DNA of 34,676 nt from Ectothiorhodospiraceae bacterium (GTDB lineage Bacteria > Pseudomonadota > Gammaproteobacteria > Nitrococcales > Aquisalimonadaceae): assembly GCA_020831845.1 (NCBI GenBank), contig JAFIFV010000096.1, positions 1 through 34,676 on the forward strand. Direction: 5' to 3'. This document shows, one piece after another, positions 1 through 7,201 of the stretch (within the stretch, counting starts at the first letter, position 1; each line of letters begins with the position of its first letter). The translations under genes were made by a program, and so were the position numbers. The notes under the pieces are model-generated. The model had not been told where the DNA came from. It saw nothing but the letters and a program-made list of their open reading frames with translations, and made no database searches.

Positions 1-538
1 CAATCTGGACATGAATACCAGATTCGTTGAGGGGGGACAAGGGGAATGAGACAAGGGAGTGGATGGGATATTGTGGGAAATTGGGAGTGATAGAGGGACG
101 GGAAGGCAGGCGTGGCGCGGGTTTGCGCTGGGGTGTGGATAGAATATCAGAGGGATGGCGCGAGGTGCGACGGTTTGAGACAGATGGTGCTGCAGGGGTG
201 TTTGCGCCGGATGAATTGCGACACGGCGGCCGGCGGTGCGGGCAGTGTTTAAGGCAGGTGTCGTAAAGGTCGGTTAAATGCCACTTAACGCGGGTTAACT
301 GGTCGCGCAAGGCGCGCAGCTCGGCGCGCACCTGGTGGTCGCTGGCGCGGCGGCCGTGGGCGCTGTCGTAGCCTTCCCGATCTTCCCGGCGCCGGCGCGG
401 GTGGTCGCCGATAATGACCGTGTTGTTGTCACCCGTTATGTCCCCCACCGTGATGTTAATGGCGCCGTCCTGGTCGCTCTTGCTGGGCTGCCCCTTATCC
501 AGTATCTCCCTGATTTCTTTGGTTACTTCGTCTGTCAT
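1..538 (-). CDS. Small phage protein of unknown function, reading frame open through the left phage end (partial)
   Basis: It starts at ATG 538 with GGAG about 11 nt upstream and lies 27 bp after the repressor stop, so it is probably co-transcribed with it. The first 100 or so residues look like a real protein: a charged N-terminus, a glycine/asparagine motif (GDITGDNNTVIIGD, residues 33-46), then a basic segment, an amphipathic stretch near residues 72-92 and a Cys/His-rich tail (CLKHCPHRRPPC). I do not recognise a named family. The frame meets no stop in L3, L2, L1 or host DNA and leaves the window open. The part after about residue 108 is Pro/Ser-rich and lies over the transposase sites, so the true functional end is unclear. 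Confidence 0.55.
   Translation of the reverse strand, partial: MTDEVTKEIREILDKGQPSKSDQDGAINITVGDITGDNNTVIIGDHPRRRREDREGYDSAHGRRASDHQVRAELRALRDQLTRVKWHLTDLYDTCLKHCPHRRPPCRNSSGANTPAAPSVSNRRTSRHPSDILSTPQRKPAPRLPSRPSITPNFPQYPIHSLVSFPLSPLNESGIHVQI
2..24. repeat. Inverted repeat in left host flank
   Basis: AATCTGG (2-8) and CCAGATT (18-24) form a 7-bp stem around a 9-nt loop. The right arm overlaps the target duplication. It could be a terminator or operator of a host gene to the left, but there is no T-run and too little flank to decide. Confidence 0.35.
23..27. repeat. Left copy of 5-bp target-site duplication (TTCGT)
   Basis: TTCGT directly precedes the TGAGG that begins the prophage. The same five bases follow the right terminus at 34477. 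Mu-family transposases create 5-bp duplications. A 5-bp match alone could be chance, but it coincides with TG/CA termini and with equal offsets of the transposase-site repeats. Confidence 0.75.
28..223. repeat. Left phage end (attL side) with three candidate transposase-binding sites L1-L3
   Basis: L3 (207-223) reads CCGGATGAATTGCGACA and matches 15 of 17 bases of the right-end sites read on the minus strand. L2 (166-182) matches 12 of 17. L1 (37-53) is weaker, 9 of 17, but keeps the TGxGACA core and begins exactly 10 bp from the terminus, as R1 does. The core spacings are 129 bp (L1-L2) and 41 bp (L2-L3), resembling the Mu left end, where L1 is far from a close L2-L3 pair. MuA-type binding is inferred from this layout. 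Confidence 0.7.
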
Positions 539-565
539 GCCACTAGATTCTCCACGTCGATGCCG

Positions 566-997
566 CTAACGGTAAGCGGCTAAGTCTATGATATTGCTTA
601 CAGTTTCTTGATCCGGCTGTTCTTGTCGGGTGGCGAAGTGGCGGTACAGGACGCGCACCAGGCGTGCCTGCGCCGCCGGCTCCAGATGCAGGCGACGCGC
701 CTGCAATTCTTCAAAGGTGGTGCGGCCGACGCGCTCCAGCAGGTCCAGATCCATGCCGCTGGTAGCCCCAGGCGCGGCCTGTAGGTCCTTCAGCAGCATC
801 GGCCCTTCGCCCGTAATCACCCAGTTGGCGCTGTATCCGGCACGCATTAGGGCGGATAGGAACTCTGCGTCCGGCTTTCTCTCGCCCCGCTCATACCCAC
901 CCAGAGTGTTCTTGTGCACTCCCAGATCTTTGGCGAACGCCGCCTGGCTGCGTGAACCGCGAATTTGTGCTATCCGACCCCCTATCTCGGTTGTCAC
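566..997 (-). CDS. CI/XRE-family lysogeny repressor (Mu c analogue)
   Basis: The protein has 143 residues and starts at GTG 997 with a strong AGGGGG Shine-Dalgarno 7 nt upstream. An XRE helix-turn-helix occupies about residues 8-45, with recognisable QAAFAKDLGVHKNTLGGYERG. The remainder is a helical C-terminal half that probably dimerises; there is no LexA-type Ser-Lys protease domain, so induction would not be by self-cleavage. It is divergent from the ner-like gene, and the 213 bp between them carry dyads suited to repressor and Ner binding. The role as lysogeny repressor is inferred from position and fold. Its own start codon overlaps a GGTTGTC element, so autoregulation is likely. Confidence 0.85.
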   Translation of the reverse strand: MTTEIGGRIAQIRGSRSQAAFAKDLGVHKNTLGGYERGERKPDAEFLSALMRAGYSANWVITGEGPMLLKDLQAAPGATSGMDLDLLERVGRTTFEELQARRLHLEPAAQARLVRVLYRHFATRQEQPDQETVSNIIDLAAYR

Positions 998-1014
998 TTC
1001 GCACCCCCTAAGCT

Positions 1015-1029
1015 ACAACCGCCGGTTGT
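1015..1029. promoter_or_regulatory. Operator: perfect dyad ACAACCG-C-CGGTTGT
   Basis: This is a perfect inverted repeat of 7-bp arms around one base. Single half-sites GGTTGTC recur at 989-995, overlapping the repressor start, and at 1042-1048. They are placed to control the leftward repressor transcript and the rightward early transcript. Which of the repressor or Ner-like protein binds is not shown by sequence. Confidence 0.65.
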
Positions 1030-1043
1030 CGCTTTTTTCGTGG

Positions 1044-1071
1044 TTGTCGCTTTACTGTTTTCTTCTATCAT
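1044..1071 (+). promoter_or_regulatory. Candidate early promoter 1
   Basis: TTGTCG (1044-1049) and TATCAT (1066-1071) are separated by 16 bp. The -35 element is embedded in a GGTTGTCGC operator half-site. On the other strand TTGATA (1076-1071) could be the -35 of the repressor promoter, so the two may overlap face to face. Confidence 0.4.
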
Positions 1072-1085
1072 ATCAATCACTTAAA

Positions 1086-1096
1086 CGGTTTAACCG
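1086..1096. promoter_or_regulatory. Palindrome CGGTTTAACCG
   Basis: An 11-bp palindrome (CGGTT-T-AACCG) between the two candidate early promoters. Its arms resemble the GGTTG/CAACC operator halves, so it is a possible binding site for the Ner-like protein or the repressor. Confidence 0.35.
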
Positions 1097-1121
1097 CGAA
1101 CAAGAGCGCAAGCGCGAAGCT

Positions 1122-1166
1122 ACAACCAAAACTGCGGTTGACGTGACCGCGAATTTGGTTCATTAT
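1122..1166 (+). promoter_or_regulatory. Candidate early promoter 2 with overlapping operator
   Basis: TTGACG (1138-1143) and CATTAT (1161-1166) are 17 bp apart and form the best sigma-70-like promoter before the early operon. The -35 box is the right arm of an interrupted dyad, ACAACC (1122-1127) and GGTTG (1136-1140), so repressor bound there would block polymerase. Transcription would begin near 1173 and enter the ner-like gene at 1211. Confidence 0.55.
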
Positions 1167-1210
1167 TTAAGCCATGCACTAACCCGACGAGCAAAGAAGA
1201 GCCTTACCAC

Positions 1211-1507
1211 ATGACTAAACGCACCTCGCCAAAAAAAGCCAGCCTCAAGGACTGGCACCGAGCCGATATTGTGGCCGCCCTGCGCAAGGCTGGTTGGAGC
1301 CTGCGCCGCCTGGCCACGCACCACGGCTACGCCTCGCCGACCACGCTGTCCGTGGCCATGGATCGCCCCTGGCCCAAAGGGCAGCAGTTGATCGCAGACG
1401 CCATCGGCATTGATCCGGCCAAGATCTGGCCGAGCCGTTACCAGGGTAAGGATACCACTGGTGCCCACAAAGGGCATCGAGAAGCGACCGAGAAAAAAGC
1501 GGCATGA
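1211..1507 (+). CDS. Ner-like transcriptional regulator
   Basis: A 98-residue basic protein with the Ner/Nlp signature: an opening DWHRADIVAALRKAGWSLRRLATHHGY helix-turn-helix region (about residues 16-42, given here in short as DWHRADI...SLRRLA), then PTTLSVAMDRPWPKGQQLIADAIG and IDPAKIWPSRY. Mu Ner is shorter (75 aa); the extra length is a basic tail after about residue 78. Ner in Mu turns down both the early promoter and the repressor promoter soon after infection. The gene is the first of the rightward early operon, with AGAAGAG upstream of the ATG, matching that role. Confidence 0.9.
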   Translation: MTKRTSPKKASLKDWHRADIVAALRKAGWSLRRLATHHGYASPTTLSVAMDRPWPKGQQLIADAIGIDPAKIWPSRYQGKDTTGAHKGHREATEKKAA

Positions 1508-1613
1508 CTCTGACTCCGTTGCTGTTTTGCCTTCAGCTTAGGTCTGGCCGTGGGGTCTGCCTAGATGCAAAGCGGCGCGGTGTTTGGAGCGCTGTCTGGA
1601 TGAGGGGGTACAA

Positions 1614-2096
1614 ATGACACGCAAGCGCTGGAAGCCAGTTCAGCCCGCCAGCATGCAGCACGCGATCCGGCTGTGCCTGGACTATGCGCTGCACAAACAC
1701 AACCGCAGCGTGGCCCGGGTGGCCGAGTTGATCGGCACCTCGGAGTGGTCGGTGTACAAGTGGATGAGCGAGGGCTCGATCCCGTCGGTGCGCATACGGC
1801 CTTTCGAGTTCGCCTGCGACGCCACGTTCATCACGCACTACATCGCCACCAGCGCCCAGAAGTTGGTGATCGACATCCCCGCCGGACGCGCCAGCAACCA
1901 GGACGAGCTGCTGGACCTGCAAAACGGAATGAATGAGGCCGTCGCCCTGCTAACCCGCTTTTATCGCGGCGAGGCGGAGGCGGCGGACGTTCTGCACGGG
2001 GTCACCTGTGCCATGCAGCAACTGGCCGGCCACCGGGAGAACGTGCGCAAGCATGACGCCCCGGAGCTGACCCTGTTCGGAGGAGATGACGAATGA
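1614..2096 (+). CDS. Early HTH-containing protein of unknown function
   Basis: I place the start at ATG 1614 because AGGGGG lies 5 nt upstream; an in-frame TTG at 1584 lacks this. The protein has 160 residues. A helix-turn-helix-like segment (SVARVAELIGTSEWSVYKWM, about residues 30-49) is followed by a region about binding partners or effector and a helical C-terminus with QDELLDLQNGMNEAVALL. It sits between ner and transposase A, and it overlaps the longer possible transposase frame. Mu-like phages commonly carry a small DNA-binding gene here. The exact family and target are not recognised; a CII-like regulator is one possibility. Confidence 0.7.
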   Translation: MTRKRWKPVQPASMQHAIRLCLDYALHKHNRSVARVAELIGTSEWSVYKWMSEGSIPSVRIRPFEFACDATFITHYIATSAQKLVIDIPAGRASNQDELLDLQNGMNEAVALLTRFYRGEAEAADVLHGVTCAMQQLAGHRENVRKHDAPELTLFGGDDE

Positions 2097-2232
2097 ACCA
2101 CAGCAACAGGCAAGCCAAGATCGGCAACCACCGGGCGACAGCGACCCGCGCATACCGCGAAGAAGCGCTCCGCCTGGGCGTGACGATAGTGAGGCCATCG
2201 CCGTACAGGTCACCGGCCAAGAGGGCGCGGTC

Positions 2233-4230
2233 ATGACGAACGGCTGGCACACCCTGCGAGACATTGCCGAGGCGCTGGAGGTCAGCCAGCAGGCGGTGCA
2301 AAAGCGCGCCAAGCGCGAGGGCTGGCCCTTCGAGCAGGCGACCGGTCGCGGCGGAAAGCGCCGATTGTACGCGCTGGAAAGCCTGCCGGTGGAAGTCCAG
2401 GCCGCCCTACTCAAGAGCGAAGCACCCAAGGCCGCCCCGAAGGTGACCCGCCCGACGGGCACCGCCAAGGTGGCCGACCGCGAAGCGCTGTGGGAAGCCT
2501 TCGAGCGCAAGCCGCAGCGCCTGAAAGACGAGGCGGCCCGGCGGCTGTCCGCCGTGCAGGGCGTGGAGCGCCTGGCCGAGAGCGGCAGCGGCCGCTCCAA
2601 GGCGGTGGAGGAAGTGGCCAAGGTGTACGGCGAGAGCCGGGCCACCCTGTACCGCTGGCTGAAGGCGGTGAAGGGCGTGGAGCCCACCGACTGGCTGGCC
2701 GCCCTGGCGCCGAGCTACGGGGGCCAGGCCGCCAAGGCCGAGTGCAGCCCCGAGGCCTGGGACTTCTTCAAGGCGCAGTACCTGCGCCCGGAGGCCCCCA
2801 GCATTGCCGCCTGCTACACCTGGACCCGCGAAGCGGCCAAGCAGCACGGCTGGGCGTGGCCCGCCCAGCGCACCATCAACCGCTGGGTGCAGGAGATTCC
2901 GGTGACCACCCGGGTGCTGATGCGCGAGGGCGAGGAGGCGCTGATGCGGCTGTACCCGGCCCAGCAGCGCACGGTGCGCGACCTGTACGCCTTGTTCTGG
3001 ATCAACGGCGACGGCTACCAGCACAACGTGTTCGTGCGCTTCCCGGACGGCACCATCGGGCGCCCCAAGACCTGGTTCTGGCAGGACGTGTACAGCCGCC
3101 GGGTGGTGGGCTTTCGCACCGACCGCACCGAGCATACCGACGTGATCCGCCTGGCCCTGGGCGACGTGCTGGAGCGCTACGGCATCCCCGAGCACGCCAC
3201 CATCGACAACACCCGCGCGGCCGCCAACAAGTGGATGACCGGCGGCGTGAAGAACCGCTACCGCTTCAAGGTGCGCGAGGAAGACCCCATGGGCCTGATG
3301 CCGCAGCTTGGCATCCAGGTGCACTGGACCAGCGTGTTCAAGGGCAAGGGTCACGGCCAGGCCAAGCCGGTGGAGCGGGCGTTCGGTGTCGGCGGCCTGG
3401 GCGAGTACGTGGACAAGCGCTACGCCCTGCGCGGTGCCTACACCGGCCCCAACCCCACCGCCAAGCCCGAGAACTACGGCGAGACGGCCGTCGACTTCGA
3501 GGTGTTCTGCCAGGAGCTGGCCGACGCCATCCGCCTGTGGAACGAGCAGGAGGGCCGGCGCACTGAGATCTGCGACGGGCGCCTGAGCTTTGCCCAGGCC
3601 TTCGAGCAGAGCTACCAGCGCAACGCCGACCGCATCCGCCGCCCCACCGCCGCCCAGCGGCGCATGTGGCTGCTGACGGCCGAGTCGGTGACGGTGCAGC
3701 GCGACAGCAGCATCGCCCTGCGGGTGGGCAGCGGGCCGAACGGCAAGAACCGCTACGGCAGCGATGCCTTGATTGATTACATCGGCCGCAAGGTGGTGGT
3801 GCGTTTCGACCCGGACAATCTGCAAAAGTCCGTACACGCCTATCAGACGGACGGCCGCTATATCGGCGAAATCAAGTGCATTCTCGCGGCCGGTTTCGGC
3901 GACTCCAGCGCCGCCCGCGAATGGGCCCGCAACCGCACTCAGCGCGCCAAGGCCGCCAAGGCCCAGGCCGAGGCACAAAAGCGCATGAGCGAGGTGGAGG
4001 CCATGGACTACCTGCCTACGCCCGAGCCGGAAGACGACACCCCGATACAGACCAGCGTCACCCGCGCCAGCTTTGGCGACGTCAAGCGGGCGGTGGGCAG
4101 CGACCTGGTGCCGGACGACACCGACGAGCAGAGCCCGGCCGACCGGCACGGCTTCGATGACCGGATTCTGCAATTGAGCAGCGCCTGGGTGCGCAACCAC
4201 CCGGACGCACCCAACCGGGAGGATGACTGA
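2233..4230 (+). CDS. A: MuA-like DDE transposase
   Basis: Catalyses strand transfer for integration and replicative transposition. From ATG 2233 the protein is 665 aa, almost the 663 aa of MuA, and begins with the MuA winged-helix domain (LRDIAEALEVSQQAVQKRAK...) ending in LESLPVEVQAALL, very close to MuA's NSLPVEAQAALL. The enhancer/end-binding helices follow, then the RNase-H core with D260 (INGD), D325 (TIDN) and E381 (KPVERAF); the D-D-E spacing of 65 and 56 fits MuA (67 and 56). The C-terminus is charged, as expected for the MuB/ClpX-contacting region. A longer in-frame start at 2086 would add 49 low-complexity residues and overlap the previous gene by 11 bp; I prefer 2233. Confidence 0.95.
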   Translation: MTNGWHTLRDIAEALEVSQQAVQKRAKREGWPFEQATGRGGKRRLYALESLPVEVQAALLKSEAPKAAPKVTRPTGTAKVADREALWEAFERKPQRLKDEAARRLSAVQGVERLAESGSGRSKAVEEVAKVYGESRATLYRWLKAVKGVEPTDWLAALAPSYGGQAAKAECSPEAWDFFKAQYLRPEAPSIAACYTWTREAAKQHGWAWPAQRTINRWVQEIPVTTRVLMREGEEALMRLYPAQQRTVRDLYALFWINGDGYQHNVFVRFPDGTIGRPKTWFWQDVYSRRVVGFRTDRTEHTDVIRLALGDVLERYGIPEHATIDNTRAAANKWMTGGVKNRYRFKVREEDPMGLMPQLGIQVHWTSVFKGKGHGQAKPVERAFGVGGLGEYVDKRYALRGAYTGPNPTAKPENYGETAVDFEVFCQELADAIRLWNEQEGRRTEICDGRLSFAQAFEQSYQRNADRIRRPTAAQRRMWLLTAESVTVQRDSSIALRVGSGPNGKNRYGSDALIDYIGRKVVVRFDPDNLQKSVHAYQTDGRYIGEIKCILAAGFGDSSAAREWARNRTQRAKAAKAQAEAQKRMSEVEAMDYLPTPEPEDDTPIQTSVTRASFGDVKRAVGSDLVPDDTDEQSPADRHGFDDRILQLSSAWVRNHPDAPNREDD

Positions 4231-4529
4231 TGCACCCAGCCAAGTACCTGCAACAAGAGATCGAGGCCCGGATTGACATGCTGCACACGGCAATCAGGGA
4301 TGCCGAGCAGTGGGCCTATGAGCTGGATCAAGGGAGGCAGTCGGAGATGTTGCTGCGTAACGGGATCAGCAAGCGCGAGGCCGTCGCTTTCACGCGAGGG
4401 CAGGCGCGAGCCTACGGAGAGATAAGAGAGAGCCTGCAAGCGATCACGGCCCAGATCAGAGCCGGCAACCTGAAGGCCTACTGGTTTTTGAGAGAAGCCC
4501 CGTCGGGCGGCAATCCCGACGAGGCCTGA
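4230..4529 (+). CDS. Small helical early protein between A and B, unknown function
   Basis: A 99-residue protein whose ATG overlaps the transposase stop by one base, indicating translational coupling. It is predicted mostly helical (EIEARIDMLHTAIRDAEQWAYELDQG; QARAYGEIRESLQAITAQIRAG) and charged. No enzyme motif is visible and I do not recognise the family. Its base composition is lower in GC than its neighbours. Its position between A and B suggests a transposition or early replication accessory, which is only inference. Confidence 0.75.
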   Translation: MHPAKYLQQEIEARIDMLHTAIRDAEQWAYELDQGRQSEMLLRNGISKREAVAFTRGQARAYGEIRESLQAITAQIRAGNLKAYWFLREAPSGGNPDEA

Positions 4530-4572
4530 ACCGGGCCGAACGGCCCACAACAACGCGAACGGAGTATAGCAA

Positions 4573-5526
4573 ATGACCAACAATGTGACAGCCCTGAACC
4601 AGACCGAACAGACCCTGCAGGCCACCGTGCGAGCGGTGATGGACGCCGAGGGCCTGAGCCTGAGCGGCCTTAGCCAGTTGACCGGCGTGGGCAAGACCCG
4701 CCTGAGCCAATGGCTGAAGGACAAGTACCCGGGCGACAACGCGGCCATCGAGACCGATATCCGCCGCTGGCTGGAGAGCCGCGAGGCGGCCAGCGCCCTG
4801 GAGGGCCAGATGCCGGCGGCGCCGGATTGGGTCGAGACGCCCAGCGCCCGCGCGGTGCTGTCGGCCCTGTCCTTCGCCCAGATGGCCGAGGCGGTGTCGG
4901 TGGTCTACGGCGGTGCCGGGGTGGGCAAGACCACCACCATCCGCCGGTACCGCCAGCAGGCGCCCAACGTGTGGGTGGTGACTGCGACCCCGGCGGTGTC
5001 CGCGCCGGGCCCGATCCTGACCCGCATCGCGCAAGCGCTGGGCATCCGCACTACCGGCGCCGTGCACGTGATCGAGGCCAATATCATCGAGCGGGTGCGC
5101 GAGACCCGGGGGCTGCTGGTGATCGACGAGGCGCAGCACCTGACCCACCGCGCCCTGGACGCCATCCGCTCCATTCACGACGCCGCCGGCATCGGCCTGG
5201 CCCTGGTGGGCAACGAGATCGTCTACAGCCAACTGACCGGCGGCAGCCGCTCGGTGGGCTTTGCGCAACTGTTCAGCCGGGTAGCCAAGCGGGTGCGCCT
5301 GTCCCGCGCCAAGGACACCGACGTGACCGCGCTGCTGGCGGCCTGGGGCATCGAGGACAAGGAGGCGCGCCAGTTGTGCCTGGGCATCGGCCGCCGCCCC
5401 GGCGCTCTGCGCGGCCTGTCGCAGACCCTGCGCCTGGCGTCCATGTTCGCCCTGGAATCCGGCGCGGGACGCCCCGGCGTCGAGCACATCCGCGACGCCT
5501 GGCAGGACCTGGGGGGCGAGGCATGA
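4573..5526 (+). CDS. B: MuB-like AAA+ ATPase, transposition target-choice protein
   Basis: 317 residues (MuB 312). An N-terminal helix-turn-helix (SLSGLSQLTGVGKTRLSQWL, about 29-48) is followed by an AAA ATPase core: Walker A GGAGVGKTT (113-121), Walker B LLVIDEA (181-187), and a sensor-like LVGNE further on. MuB binds DNA as an ATP-dependent filament, captures target DNA and activates MuA. It is directly downstream of the A region, as in Mu. A clean Shine-Dalgarno is modest (GGAG 12-13 nt upstream of ATG). Confidence 0.95.
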   Translation: MTNNVTALNQTEQTLQATVRAVMDAEGLSLSGLSQLTGVGKTRLSQWLKDKYPGDNAAIETDIRRWLESREAASALEGQMPAAPDWVETPSARAVLSALSFAQMAEAVSVVYGGAGVGKTTTIRRYRQQAPNVWVVTATPAVSAPGPILTRIAQALGIRTTGAVHVIEANIIERVRETRGLLVIDEAQHLTHRALDAIRSIHDAAGIGLALVGNEIVYSQLTGGSRSVGFAQLFSRVAKRVRLSRAKDTDVTALLAAWGIEDKEARQLCLGIGRRPGALRGLSQTLRLASMFALESGAGRPGVEHIRDAWQDLGGEA

Positions 5527-5846
5527 GAACCGACAGCGAACTGGTGTACGTGCCGGGTCCGATGCACCCGGACATGTTCGACGGCGAGACGCCCATCATG
5601 GTGCCGCTGGCCAAGCCGCCGAAGGTGTACGAGGTGGCGGTGAGCTACACCGTCACCGAGCGCGAGACGCGGCGCATCCGCGTGGCTGCCAACAACCAGC
5701 GCGAGGCCATGGCCGCCGCCGTGGCGCAAGCCGAGGCCCAGGCCGACGACAACGAGGACGACTTCGAGGCGGAGCACATCCAGACCCTGGACCGTGCCCC
5801 GAATGACAGCGAGCTGACAGCCTGGCAAGCGCGCCGGGGGGGGTAA
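5523..5846 (+). CDS. Small early protein, unknown function
   Basis: 107 residues; the ATG overlaps the B stop in an ATGA arrangement. The middle (VYEVAVSYTVTERETRRIRV, then AANNQREAMAAAVAQAEAQ) looks like a beta-strand pair followed by an acidic helix rich in Asp/Glu; this is a beta-beta-alpha small domain of unknown role. It ends in a run of eight G bases (5836-5843) just before the TAA, so slippage there would change only the last residues and the stop. No family recognised. Confidence 0.7.
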   Translation: MRTDSELVYVPGPMHPDMFDGETPIMVPLAKPPKVYEVAVSYTVTERETRRIRVAANNQREAMAAAVAQAEAQADDNEDDFEAEHIQTLDRAPNDSELTAWQARRGG

Positions 5847-5850
5847 AGGC

Positions 5851-6171
5851 ATGACGACATACACCGACGAGCACCTGGAGCACTACGCGGACCGCTTCGT
5901 GGCCATGCGGCTGGATCTGCACGGCATCACGCTGGAGCAATACCTGGCCGCGCCGCAGCGCTACGAGCACCTGGCGCACGAGCCGTTCCCGCTGCTGCCC
6001 GCCCAGCGGGCGGTGGCCGAGCGGGTCTACGCCCAGGAGCTGGCCGAGGAGGCCGAGCGCCAGACGGCCGACCTGCCCCGGCGCAACGGCGCCGTGGTGG
6101 AGCCACTGCACCATCACCGCCACCCCAAGCGCGGCCCCAGTGCAAACTTCACACGGAGGGCCAAGGCATGA
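5851..6171 (+). CDS. Small early protein, unknown function
   Basis: 106 residues starting 4 bp after the previous gene. The first 75 residues look helical and acidic (TDEHLEHYADRFVAMRLDLHGITLEQYL), followed by a His/Arg-rich tail (EPLHHHRHPKRG). The stop overlaps the next gene's ATG in an ATGA. Members of the Mu early block at this position are mostly uncharacterised; I see no catalytic or binding motif. Confidence 0.65.
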   Translation: MTTYTDEHLEHYADRFVAMRLDLHGITLEQYLAAPQRYEHLAHEPFPLLPAQRAVAERVYAQELAEEAERQTADLPRRNGAVVEPLHHHRHPKRGPSANFTRRAKA

Positions 6172-6551
6172 CCATCGACACGCCCAGCATGCAAGACGCC
6201 ATAGCGCGCTTCGAGGCCGCCCGGCGCGCCTGGCTGCGCCAGCGGGTGCTGGACCACCTGGCCGAGCACCGCGCGCCGGCGGGCACGGTGCAGATCGCCC
6301 GGGCGCTGGGGCTGCCGCACCCGCCCGTGCAGTACGCGGTCTGCACGCTGGTGATCGGCGGCGAGCTGGTGCAGGTGGGGCGTGGCGAGAACGGCAAGCC
6401 CGCCTATCGGCCGGTGGAGATCGGGCCGTGCGAATGGTGCGGCCTGGTGAGCCACCGCCTGGTGGCCGGCGAGTGCCCGAGCTGCGCTGCGCGCTGTGAG
6501 CGCATGACCAAGGCCTTTTGCGGGCGCACCGTTGCGCCCGCCGCCTCTTAA
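6168..6551 (+). CDS. Winged-helix plus zinc-ribbon early protein
   Basis: 127 residues. Residues about 20-75 resemble a winged helix: a helical start, PAGTVQIARALGLPHPPVQYAVCTL, and a GGELVQVGRGENGKPAYR wing. This is followed by four cysteines in two pairs (CEWC about 88-91, CPSC about 105-108) that would hold a zinc ion. It may be a small DNA-binding regulator in the early operon. Target and family are unknown. Translation is coupled to the previous gene by a 4-bp overlap. Confidence 0.7.
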   Translation: MTIDTPSMQDAIARFEAARRAWLRQRVLDHLAEHRAPAGTVQIARALGLPHPPVQYAVCTLVIGGELVQVGRGENGKPAYRPVEIGPCEWCGLVSHRLVAGECPSCAARCERMTKAFCGRTVAPAAS

Positions 6552-6572
6552 TCACTGACAGGAGCAAGACCC

Positions 6573-7199
6573 ATGAGCGAGACCCAAGCACACGCCATCC
6601 CCGAGGGGTATATGCGCAACGCCGCCGGCCACCTGGTGCCGGTGGATCAGGTGCGCGAACACGACAAGCTGCGCGACGAAGTGGCCCGCGAGCTCGCCGC
6701 CGAGGCCGAGGAGCTGCACGCGCGCCTGAAGGCCTTCAAGGCCAAGGCGCTGGGCGATATCGCCGACCTGGTGAGCATCGCCGCCGAGCGCTACGAGGTG
6801 CAGTTGGGCGGCAAGAAGGGCAACGTCACCGCCGCCACCTACGACGGCCAGTACAAGGTGATGCGCAGCTACGCCGAGCGGGTGACCTTCACCGAGGAGC
6901 TGGAGGCCGCTAAGGAGCTGATTAACGACTGCATCATGCGCTGGAGCGAGGGCGCCAATGCCAACATCCGCGCCCTGGTGGACCGTGCCTTTCGCACCGA
7001 CAGCAAAGGCCAGATCAAGACCACGGCCATTCTGGAGCTGCTGCGCCTGGAGATCGACGACGACGGCTGGCAGCGCGCCATGCAGGCGCTGAAGGACAGC
7101 ATCCAGAGCGCCGGCACGGCGGTGTATATCCGCGTTTACAAGCGCATCGGCGATTCCGACCAGTACCGGGCGGTGCCGCTGGACCTGGCGGCGGTGTGA
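6573..7199 (+). CDS. DUF3164 family phage protein
   Basis: 208 residues with a good AGGAG 11 nt before the ATG. The N-terminus (IPEGYMRNAAGHLVPVDQV) followed by an EHDKLRDEVARELAAEAEEL helix is the hallmark of DUF3164, a family almost restricted to Mu-like phages and present in Mu itself in the early region. The long helical segment (about 27-70) and the conserved YDGQYKVMRSYAERVTF and GQIKTTAILELLRLEIDD segments match. The function is unknown; database names linking it to sulfate transport are not supported by anything visible here. Confidence 0.88.
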   Translation: MSETQAHAIPEGYMRNAAGHLVPVDQVREHDKLRDEVARELAAEAEELHARLKAFKAKALGDIADLVSIAAERYEVQLGGKKGNVTAATYDGQYKVMRSYAERVTFTEELEAAKELINDCIMRWSEGANANIRALVDRAFRTDSKGQIKTTAILELLRLEIDDDGWQRAMQALKDSIQSAGTAVYIRVYKRIGDSDQYRAVPLDLAAV

Positions 7200-7201
7200 C
7201 C

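Noticed and set aside
27..266. Plus-strand open frame at the left phage end
   Set aside because: Covers the transposase sites L1-L3, is Gly/Arg-rich because the DNA is G-rich, and has no convincing start signal.
2407..4293. Long open frame on the minus strand (628 codons) opposite the transposase
   Set aside because: Its codons mirror a strongly GC-biased coding strand; the plus strand has the catalytic D-D-E residues of MuA. Low-complexity Gly/Ala/His/Leu composition and no family resemblance.
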